The notes beneath the pieces were generated by a model that saw only the letters and a program-made list of their open reading frames with translations, was not told the DNA's origin and did not search any database. Positions 15,722 to 20,707 of a stretch of 20,707 nt of DNA are shown in pieces. The stretch comes from an uncultured Flavobacteriales bacterium. GTDB taxonomy: Bacteria > Bacteroidota > Bacteroidia > Flavobacteriales_E > Vicingaceae. The position numbers and the translations under genes were made by a program. Within the stretch, counting starts at the first letter, position 1; each line of letters starts with the position of its first letter. The stretch is from NCBI GenBank assembly GCA_937925525.1, contig CALALS010000265.1:1-20707 (forward strand), in the 5' to 3' direction.

Positions 15722-16537
15722 ATGAAAAAGTTGGTTTTATTTACATTAAGTGTCTGTTTTGTAGGATTAAGCGCCTTTAATCCACAAACTAAAATGCCTG
15801 AATACAATAAAGACGATAATGGTTATCGTAAAATTATTCATAAAGCATTTCAACCCGGAGAAAAACTAAAGTACAGGCTGCATTACGGTATTATTGATGC
15901 GGGTGAAGCAGTTCTTGAGGTAAAAGAACATCCAACAACAATAGCCGGAAGAAAAATTTATCACATGGTTGGCAACGGATATAGTAAAGGAACTTTTGAC
16001 TGGTTTTTTAAAGTTAGAGATAGATATGAAACCTATATGGATGTTGATGGAGTTTTTCCATGGCTGTTTGTTAGAAGAGTTGATGAGGGTGGTTATAAAA
16101 TCAATCAAGATTATAAGTTTTATCAAAACAAGAATAAAGTGGATAATGGTGAAGGAAAAACATTTGACACTCCTGAAGGAATTCAAGATATGCTAAGTGC
16201 TTTTTATTACGCTAGAACAATTGATTTTAGTAAGGCTAAAAAAGGAGATGTTTTTACGGTAACCACCTTCGTTGATGATGAGATATTCCCTTTACAAATT
16301 AAATATGCCGGAACAGCCGTGTTGAAAATGGATGGAGTAAAATACAATACGCTTAAGTTTCACCCTGTTGTACAAAAAGGTCGTATTTTCAAAAATGAAG
16401 AAGATTTAACCGTATATATCTCCAATGATGGAAATAAAATTCCATTGATGGCACAAGCTAAAGTTCTTGTCGGCTCAATAAAAATGGAGCTTATAGAAAG
16501 TGAGGGCTTGGCTAATCCACTTAACATTGTTGAATAA
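15722..16537 (+). CDS. DUF3108 family exported protein
   Basis: 271 residues from the ATG at 15722, which starts a signal peptide (MKKLVLFTLSVCFVGLSAF). The in-frame TTG at 15686 lies within the promoter region and is rejected. The family pattern is clear: FQPGEKLKYRLHYGIIDAGEAVLEV at about 45-69 (start of the beta-barrel-like fold), FDWFFKVRDRYETYMD, PWLFVRRVDEGGYKINQDYKF, and a C-terminal AKVLVGSIKMELIE. DUF3108 proteins are periplasmic or outer-membrane-facing in Bacteroidetes and Proteobacteria, and their function is not established. It stands between two terminators, so it is probably a single-gene unit. Confidence 0.85.
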   Translation: MKKLVLFTLSVCFVGLSAFNPQTKMPEYNKDDNGYRKIIHKAFQPGEKLKYRLHYGIIDAGEAVLEVKEHPTTIAGRKIYHMVGNGYSKGTFDWFFKVRDRYETYMDVDGVFPWLFVRRVDEGGYKINQDYKFYQNKNKVDNGEGKTFDTPEGIQDMLSAFYYARTIDFSKAKKGDVFTVTTFVDDEIFPLQIKYAGTAVLKMDGVKYNTLKFHPVVQKGRIFKNEEDLTVYISNDGNKIPLMAQAKVLVGSIKMELIESEGLANPLNIVE

Positions 16538-16582
16538 TGATTTTTATCAGATAATCCGTAAGTCTTTTTTAACTATTTTTAG

Positions 16583-16607
16583 AGCCCTTAAACAAAAGGG
16601 CTTTTTT
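16583..16607 (+). terminator. Intrinsic terminator ending next to the tryptophan dioxygenase start
   Basis: Stem AGCCCTT / AAGGGCT (16583-16589 with 16596-16602), six-base loop, then T-run to 16607. The ATG of the next gene is at 16609, so only one base separates them. Its obvious role is to end DUF3108 transcription, but any transcript starting upstream that reads into the dioxygenase must cross it. Confidence 0.82.
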
Positions 16608-16608
16608 A

Positions 16609-17574
16609 ATGGGAGATTTTAAACCGGAAGTACTTGAACGATTAAAATTATTAGAAGAAAAGTATGCCGCTATGGGGCAAGACTTAACTTCTTATTTAGA
16701 TGGTTTGCTATATGCAGATTATTTGACTTATTGGGATTATATTCAAACCGATACATTACTAAGCCTTCAAAAGCCTAAAACCAGCTTTCCTGATGAGAAG
16801 ATTTTTATCATGTATCATCAAATTACTGAATTATACTTTAAGCTGAGTTTACATGAATTAGAACAAATTGCAAACCATGAAAATCTAACGGCAAAGTTTT
16901 TTTATGAAAGAGTTAGAAGAGTAGTTAGGTATTTTGAAGCACTTACACTTTCATTTGATATTATGTCAGAGGGCATGGAGCAAGAGCAGTTTTTAAAATA
17001 TAGAATGGCACTGCTTCCTGCTAGTGGCTTTCAATCTGCTCAATATAGGCTGATAGAATTTTCATGTACAGACTTGATAAACCTTGTTGATAAAGACCAC
17101 AAAAGCAAGTTTGATGCTAACTCCTCTCCTGAAGATATGTATGAATTTGTTTACTGGAAAAAAGGAGCCACAGAATTAGCCACAGGTAAAAAAACTCTGA
17201 CACTACGGCAATTTGAAGAAAAATATGCCACCCAGTTTATTAAACATGCCTCAGAGTATCGAAACAAAAACTTAAAAGTATTGTACAATAAACTTAGTGA
17301 GGAAGAAAAAACAAAGTATGATATTAAAGAACTGCTGAAGAAACTTGATTTACAAGTTAACGTTCTTTGGCCTTTAGCACATTATAAAACTGCTGCAAGG
17401 TATCTTCAAAAAAATCCTGAAGATATTGCTGCAACAGGAGGAACAAACTGGCAAAAGTATTTACCGCCCAGGTTTCAAAAAAGAATTTTCTTTCCTGAAC
17501 TATGGACAGAACAAGAAAAAGAAGAATGGGGAAAAAGCTGGGTTTACGAAAATATTTTTTCAAAAAAACTATAA
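16609..17574 (+). CDS. kynA: Tryptophan 2,3-dioxygenase
   Basis: 321 residues, cytoplasmic. It opens L-tryptophan to N-formylkynurenine using heme and O2, the first step of the kynurenine pathway. Motifs: GQDLTSYLDGLLYADYLTYWDYIQTDTLLSLQ (23-54); IMYHQITELYFKLSLHELEQI with distal His70; ALLPASGFQSAQYRLIE (134-150), whose Arg binds the substrate carboxylate; PLAHYKTAARYLQ (255-267) with proximal heme ligand His258; AATGGTNWQKYLPPRFQKRIFFP (274-296). Length and C-terminus fit the Bacteroidetes form. The first 22 residues (KPEVLERLKLLEEKY) look conserved, supporting the start at 16609 although a terminator abuts it. Its TAA overlaps the ATG of the M23 lipoprotein by one base. No other kynurenine-pathway genes are in the window. 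Confidence 0.95.
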   Translation: MGDFKPEVLERLKLLEEKYAAMGQDLTSYLDGLLYADYLTYWDYIQTDTLLSLQKPKTSFPDEKIFIMYHQITELYFKLSLHELEQIANHENLTAKFFYERVRRVVRYFEALTLSFDIMSEGMEQEQFLKYRMALLPASGFQSAQYRLIEFSCTDLINLVDKDHKSKFDANSSPEDMYEFVYWKKGATELATGKKTLTLRQFEEKYATQFIKHASEYRNKNLKVLYNKLSEEEKTKYDIKELLKKLDLQVNVLWPLAHYKTAARYLQKNPEDIAATGGTNWQKYLPPRFQKRIFFPELWTEQEKEEWGKSWVYENIFSKKL

Positions 17575-18776
17575 TGAAAAGGCTTTTAGGATTTATAGTA
17601 ATCGGTTTTATTGTTAATTCATGTAGCTTCATTGACAGCAATGAAGTTGTAGACGATGTAATAGATAATGTAGAAGAAAGGTACATCCCTAAATTACATT
17701 ATGGAATTAATATTGACTCATTAAATGTTTTCAAAGGAAAAATCAAAAACAATGAATTTCTCTCTAACCTTTTGCTTCCTTATGGTGTTTCATACCAACA
17801 AATTCACCAACTGAAAGAAAAGTCAAAAGATATTTTTGATTTAAGAAAAATTGCAGCCGGTAAAAACTACTCCATTATCTTTAAAGAAGATTCAGGTAAA
17901 AGTTTGGCAACTCATTTTATTTACGAAGCCAATCAAATTGAATATGTTGTTTTTCAGTTTATAGATAGCTTAAATGTTTATAAAGCTGCCAAAAAGACTT
18001 CTCTAAAGCAAAAGCAAACATCAGGCGTTATTCACTCCTCTTTGTATGAGTCCATTCAAAAATCTGGCTCAGACCCATTACTTGCACTTGAAATGGCAAA
18101 TATTTATGCATGGAGTATCGATTTCTACAGAATTCAAAAAAATGATAGCTTCAAAGTAATATATGACCAATTACTTGTAGAAAATAAACCCATTAAAATT
18201 GACAAAATAAAAGCAGTTATTTTTTACCACAATGGTAGAGAGTTTCAAGCGTACAGATACACTGAAAATGATGTGACTGAATATTTTGATGAGACAGGTA
18301 AAAACTTAAGAAAGGCATTTTTACAATCTCCGCTTAAGTTTGGTGTATTAACTTCAGGCTATACATTAAAACGATTTCACCCGGTTCAAAAAGTAAACAA
18401 ACCTCATTACGGAACCGATTATGCCGCACCTACAGGAACACCTATTTTAGCAACAGGTGATGGAAAAGTAATAGAATCTGCTTTCAAAAAATATAACGGG
18501 AATTATGTAAAAATTAAGCATAATGGTGTTTACACCACTCAATATTTACACATGAGCAAAAGAGCCGTAAAAACCGGTGATTATGTTAAACAAGGTGAAG
18601 TTATAGGTTATGTAGGAAGCACCGGTCTTGCAACAGGGCCTCATGTCTGCTATCGTTTTTGGAAAAATAATTCACAAGTTGACCATAGAAGAGAAGAAAT
18701 TCCATCTGCCGAACCGGTAAAAGATATGGAAGCTTTTCAAAAAAATATTGAGGCTTTTCAACAACTATTAAAATAA
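17574..18776 (+). CDS. M23 family metallopeptidase lipoprotein
   Basis: 400 residues from the ATG at 17574, which overlaps the dioxygenase TAA (TAATG). A longer in-frame start exists, but the lipoprotein signal begins here: MKRLLGFIVIGFIVNSC with acylated Cys17. Residues about 40-250 form an N-terminal domain often seen ahead of M23 domains. The peptidase domain (about 255-375) contains HYGTDYAAPTGTPILATGDG (His278, Asp282), QYLHMSK (His326) and GPHVCYRFWKN (His357, Cys359). The canonical HxH is HxC here, so a zinc ligand may be Cys. Members cut peptide cross-links in peptidoglycan, or act as non-catalytic activators of amidases. The coupling to tryptophan dioxygenase has no evident metabolic logic. 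Confidence 0.9.
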   Translation: MKRLLGFIVIGFIVNSCSFIDSNEVVDDVIDNVEERYIPKLHYGINIDSLNVFKGKIKNNEFLSNLLLPYGVSYQQIHQLKEKSKDIFDLRKIAAGKNYSIIFKEDSGKSLATHFIYEANQIEYVVFQFIDSLNVYKAAKKTSLKQKQTSGVIHSSLYESIQKSGSDPLLALEMANIYAWSIDFYRIQKNDSFKVIYDQLLVENKPIKIDKIKAVIFYHNGREFQAYRYTENDVTEYFDETGKNLRKAFLQSPLKFGVLTSGYTLKRFHPVQKVNKPHYGTDYAAPTGTPILATGDGKVIESAFKKYNGNYVKIKHNGVYTTQYLHMSKRAVKTGDYVKQGEVIGYVGSTGLATGPHVCYRFWKNNSQVDHRREEIPSAEPVKDMEAFQKNIEAFQQLLK

Positions 18777-18780
18777 TAAT

Positions 18781-18788
18781 TACATTTG
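18781..18788 (+). promoter_or_regulatory. -7 promoter element for the tyrosine leader and phenylalanine hydroxylase
   Basis: TACATTTG matches TAnnTTTG exactly and lies four bases after the M23 stop codon. Transcription would begin at about 18793-18796, at or beside the leader ATG (18793). No convincing -33 element is seen at the proper distance; TTTTC at 18755-18759 is the nearest. Read-through from the M23 gene could also supply the leader transcript. Confidence 0.5.
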
Positions 18789-18792
18789 CTCC

Positions 18793-18846
18793 ATGATTAG
18801 AACAAACGCATATTACTATTATTCATCGATAAGCTCGGTCGGGTAA
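18793..18846 (+). CDS. Tyrosine-rich leader peptide (attenuator)
   Basis: A 17-codon reading frame, MIRTNAYYYYSSISSVG, with four consecutive Tyr codons (TAT TAC TAT TAT) at 18811-18822 and TAA at 18844-18846. It has no likely function as a peptide. Its value is as a sensor: ribosomes translating it should pause on the Tyr run when charged tRNA-Tyr is scarce. It lies upstream of a terminator and of the enzyme that makes tyrosine. No Phe or Trp codons are present, so the signal is Tyr-specific. No Shine-Dalgarno sequence is seen, which is normal in Bacteroidetes, and the promoter position suggests leaderless initiation. The reading is inferred from codon content and context. Confidence 0.8.
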   Translation: MIRTNAYYYYSSISSVG

Positions 18847-18898
18847 TAGTTTGTGCTATAAATATTTGTTAACCCGAACCGTTTGGCTCGGGTTTTTT
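18802..18898 (+). promoter_or_regulatory. Transcription attenuator controlling phenylalanine hydroxylase (tyrosine-responsive)
   Basis: Three competing stems can be drawn. (1) Pause stem: 18802-18807 with 18849-18854, and 18811-18816 with 18843-18848; 12 bp with a three-base bulge, its left arm covering the first two Tyr codons. (2) Antiterminator: 18836-18844 (CGGTCGGGT) with 18872-18881 (ACCCGAACCG), 9 bp with A18877 bulged. (3) Terminator: 18871-18877 with 18888-18894. Stems 2 and 3 share 18872-18877 and cannot coexist. A ribosome stalled on Tyr codons breaks stem 1 and leaves 18836-18844 free, so stem 2 forms and transcription continues. A ribosome reaching the stop codon covers 18836-18844, so the terminator forms. 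Without translation, stem 1 blocks stem 2. Pairings are seen in the sequence; the mechanism is inferred. Confidence 0.8.
18871..18898 (+). terminator. Attenuator terminator ahead of phenylalanine hydroxylase
   Basis: AACCCGA (18871-18877) pairs with TCGGGTT (18888-18894). After an A-C mismatch, CC (18879-18880) pairs with GG (18885-18886) around a GTTT loop. T-run 18893-18898. It lies 19 bp before the ATG at 18918. Confidence 0.88.
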
Positions 18899-18917
18899 AT
18901 TTTATAAACTTTTAATA

Positions 18918-19646
18918 ATGAAACAGAACTACAACAATTACACAAAAGAAGACCAAGAGGTTTGGGGCATTCTTTTTAAAAGACAGGTGACTAATTTAAG
19001 AGATAAAGCATGTCGCGAATATTTAGATTGTTTAAGTGAAATGAATGACGTTCTTCATGCAAAAAGAATTCCTGAGTTTAGTGAATTAAATGCCGTATTA
19101 ACCCATAAAACCGGTTGGAGTATTGAAGTTGTTCTCGGTCTAATCCCTGTGGATGACTTTTTTAAATTACTAGCTCAAAAAAAGTTTTGTTCGTCTACCT
19201 GGTTAAGAAAGAAAAGTCAATTAGACTATCTTGAAGAACCTGATATGTTTCATGATATCTTCGGACACATTCCCTTATTTATGAATGATGTTTTCGCTGA
19301 CTTTGTTCACCGATTTGGATTGCTTGGAATGAAGCATCTTAATAGCCCAACCATACTTACACAGTTACAGCGACTATATTGGTTTACCATTGAATTTGGT
19401 TTATTCAATCAAAAAAACAGTATTTATGGAGCAGGTATAATTTCCTCATTTGGTGAATCAAATCACATTTTTAATGATAGTATAGAGGTCATTCCATTTG
19501 ATATCCATAAAGTACTGAAACAAGATTTTGTTAATAGTGAAATTCAGCAGCTTTATTTCTCCATTAATAGTTTTGATGAATTGTATAACTCTATTTCTGA
19601 AGCAGAAAAAATATTCCACAACAATGAAGTAACAATGTTTACTTAA
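18918..19646 (+). CDS. phhA: Phenylalanine 4-monooxygenase (phenylalanine hydroxylase)
   Basis: 242 residues, a single catalytic domain without the N-terminal ACT regulatory domain of animal enzymes, as usual for bacteria. It converts L-phenylalanine to L-tyrosine with O2 and a tetrahydropterin. Motifs: RIPEFSELNAVLTHKTGWSIEVVLGLIP (50-77); PDMFHDIFGHIPLFMN (108-123) with iron ligands His112 and His117; YWFTIEFGL (154-162) with iron ligand Glu159; IYGAGIISSFGES (169-181). All three iron ligands are present. The upstream Tyr leader and terminator suggest it is switched on by tyrosine shortage and thus serves biosynthesis. Its stop codon is part of the -7 box of the next gene. Confidence 0.95.
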   Translation: MKQNYNNYTKEDQEVWGILFKRQVTNLRDKACREYLDCLSEMNDVLHAKRIPEFSELNAVLTHKTGWSIEVVLGLIPVDDFFKLLAQKKFCSSTWLRKKSQLDYLEEPDMFHDIFGHIPLFMNDVFADFVHRFGLLGMKHLNSPTILTQLQRLYWFTIEFGLFNQKNSIYGAGIISSFGESNHIFNDSIEVIPFDIHKVLKQDFVNSEIQQLYFSINSFDELYNSISEAEKIFHNNEVTMFT

Positions 19647-19651
19647 CTTTG
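19644..19651 (+). promoter_or_regulatory. -7 promoter element of dusB, overlapping the phhA stop codon
   Basis: TAACTTTG followed by CGG matches TAnnTTTG. Its TAA is the stop codon of the hydroxylase gene. The dusB ATG at 19659 is seven bases further on, so the mRNA is probably leaderless. dusB could thus be transcribed apart from the attenuated phhA unit. Confidence 0.6.
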
Positions 19652-19658
19652 CGGCTGC

Positions 19659-20648
19659 ATGGTAAAAATTGCCGATATAGAATTAGGAGATTTTCCTCTG
19701 TTGCTTGCGCCAATGGAAGACGTTAGTGATCCGCCTTTCCGTAAATTATGTAAAGAAAACGGAGCAGATTTAATGTACACTGAGTTTATCTCTTCAGAAG
19801 GTTTGATTAGAGATGCCGCCAAAAGCAAGATGAAGCTCGATATTTTTGAATACGAAAGACCCATCGGCATTCAAATTTTTGGTAGCGACATTGATTCTAT
19901 GAAGCAAGCAACTGAAATTACAACAGAAGCAAATCCTGACATTATTGATATAAATTATGGTTGTCCGGTAAAAAAAGTGGCTTGCAAAGGGGCCGGAGCC
20001 GGCATTTTACAAGACATTCCGAAAATGGTTTCGTTAACTGCGGAAATTGTTAGGTCAACCCATCTGCCCGTTACGGTTAAAACAAGACTAGGATGGGATG
20101 AGAACACAAAGTACATTGTAGAAGTAGCTGAAAGACTACAAGATGTAGGAATAAAAGCAATTTCTATTCATGGAAGAACTAGAAAGCAAATGTATAAAGG
20201 TGAAGCTGATTGGACATTGATTGGCGAAGTAAAAAATAACCCGAGAATGCATATTCCTGTTTTTGGAAACGGTGATGTAGATACGCCTGAAAAAGCCTTG
20301 GAGATGGAAAACAAATTTGGGGTAGATGGAGTGATGATTGGAAGGGCAAGTATTGGCTATCCCTGGATATTTAATGAAATAAAACATTTTTTAAATACCG
20401 GTTTACATTTACCAAAGCCTACACTATCTGACAGAGTAAAAGCCGCTAAACGACATTTACAAATGAGTGTGGAATGGAAAGGCGAACATACAGGAATAGT
20501 AGAAATGAGAAGACATTACGGGCAATATTTTAGAGGTATTCCCAACTTTAAAGATTACCGAATTACCTTGGTTACTTCGGAAAACTTAGAAGAACTTTTC
20601 CAGTGTTTAGATAAAATTGAAAACGTATTTGAGGAAGTGATTTTTTAA
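19659..20648 (+). CDS. dusB: tRNA-dihydrouridine synthase, DusB type
   Basis: 329 residues, cytoplasmic FMN enzyme that reduces specific uridines in tRNA to dihydrouridine. Motifs: LLLAPMEDVSDPPFRKLC (14-31); GIQIFGSD (70-77); INYGCPVKKVACKGAGAG (98-115) with catalytic Cys102; PVTVKTRLGWD; ISIHGRTRKQMYKGEADW; FGNGDVDTPEKA; GVMIGRASIGYPWIF. This TIM-barrel domain is followed by a helical tRNA-binding tail (about 250-329). The start is firm because the N-terminus MVKIADIELGDFPLLLAPME fits the family and no other Met lies nearby. The stop codon overlaps a possible convergent reading frame by four bases. Confidence 0.94.
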   Translation: MVKIADIELGDFPLLLAPMEDVSDPPFRKLCKENGADLMYTEFISSEGLIRDAAKSKMKLDIFEYERPIGIQIFGSDIDSMKQATEITTEANPDIIDINYGCPVKKVACKGAGAGILQDIPKMVSLTAEIVRSTHLPVTVKTRLGWDENTKYIVEVAERLQDVGIKAISIHGRTRKQMYKGEADWTLIGEVKNNPRMHIPVFGNGDVDTPEKALEMENKFGVDGVMIGRASIGYPWIFNEIKHFLNTGLHLPKPTLSDRVKAAKRHLQMSVEWKGEHTGIVEMRRHYGQYFRGIPNFKDYRITLVTSENLEELFQCLDKIENVFEEVIF

Positions 20649-20707
20649 GCCCACACCATACTGCCTTCACTGCAATTGGCGCATATATCTATCTGCTTTC
20701 TTGAGGT
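20645..20707 (-). CDS. Possible C-terminus of a convergent gene (partial)
   Basis: On the minus strand the frame is open from the right edge to TAA at 20647-20645, giving TSRKQIDICANCSEGSMVWA. It contains a C-x-x-C pair. Its stop overlaps the dusB stop by four bases, a common layout for convergent neighbours. Only 20 residues are visible, so it may be chance; no family can be assigned. Confidence 0.35.
   Translation of the reverse strand, partial: TSRKQIDICANCSEGSMVWA

Noticed and set aside
16538..16608. Tryptophan leader peptide ahead of the tryptophan dioxygenase, by analogy with the tyrosine leader
   Set aside because: No short reading frame with Trp codons was found here, and a catabolic enzyme would not be expected to be induced by tryptophan starvation.
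17502..17573. Longer N-terminus of the M23 lipoprotein
   Set aside because: It would put a basic 24-residue extension ahead of a clear lipoprotein signal, inside the dioxygenase gene. The coupled ATG at 17574 is better.
18871..18898. Simple terminator of the M23 lipoprotein gene
   Set aside because: It could serve that role too, but it lies about 95 bp past the stop codon, and its left arm pairs with the leader end as an antiterminator. That is unexpected for a plain terminator.
18777..18917. T-box or other ligand-binding riboswitch ahead of phenylalanine hydroxylase
   Set aside because: No T-box consensus or specifier-loop layout is visible. The Tyr-rich leader frame and exclusive stems fit ribosome-dependent attenuation better.

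Overview
The window looks like chromosomal DNA of a Bacteroidetes bacterium, most likely in the Flavobacteriia or a close relative. It is AT-rich. Start codons lack Shine-Dalgarno sequences, and several genes are preceded by the Bacteroidetes -7 promoter element TAnnTTTG. It encodes type IX secretion (T9SS) cargo with both kinds of C-terminal sorting domain, type B (gliding-motility/CHU_C type) and type A, plus a PorP/SprF family outer-membrane protein. No tRNA, rRNA, insertion sequence or CRISPR array was seen. No gap between genes exceeds 300 bp.

Layout. 1-253 (minus): start of a secreted repeat protein that runs off the left edge. 529-3412 (plus): a tight three-gene unit of a von Willebrand A protein, a short type B T9SS protein and a PorP/SprF protein. 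3482-4030: a small lipoprotein. 4035-6900 (minus): a secreted DNA/RNA non-specific nuclease, a tandem universal stress protein with its own terminator, and a SpoIID/LytB-like cell-wall protein. 7023-9128 (plus): ComEC. 9217-15595: three large secreted proteins, namely a subtilisin-like protease with a type A sorting domain and two related type B proteins. 15722-16537: a DUF3108 protein. 16609-20648: tryptophan 2,3-dioxygenase, an M23 peptidase lipoprotein, phenylalanine 4-hydroxylase and DusB. A small antisense reading frame enters from the right edge.

The most interesting element is the 141-bp gap before phenylalanine hydroxylase (18777-18917). It holds a consensus -7 box, a 17-codon leader reading frame (MIRTNAYYYYSSISSVG) with four consecutive tyrosine codons, a 12-bp hairpin covering those codons, and an intrinsic terminator. 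A GC-rich segment over the end of the leader can pair with the left arm of the terminator instead. This is the full architecture of a ribosome-dependent transcription attenuator that senses charged tRNA-Tyr. It is placed in front of the enzyme that makes tyrosine from phenylalanine. The inferred logic is that tyrosine shortage stalls the ribosome, the antiterminator forms and the hydroxylase is expressed. This would make the hydroxylase a tyrosine-biosynthesis enzyme here, under end-product control.

Other points: two terminator-like hairpins abut start codons (nuclease, tryptophan dioxygenase). Three -7 boxes sit so close to their start codons that the mRNAs should be leaderless or nearly so. 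Two adjacent type B genes share an upstream element. The M23 peptidase has Cys in place of the second His of its HxH motif. All functional statements come from reading motifs; no database search was run.
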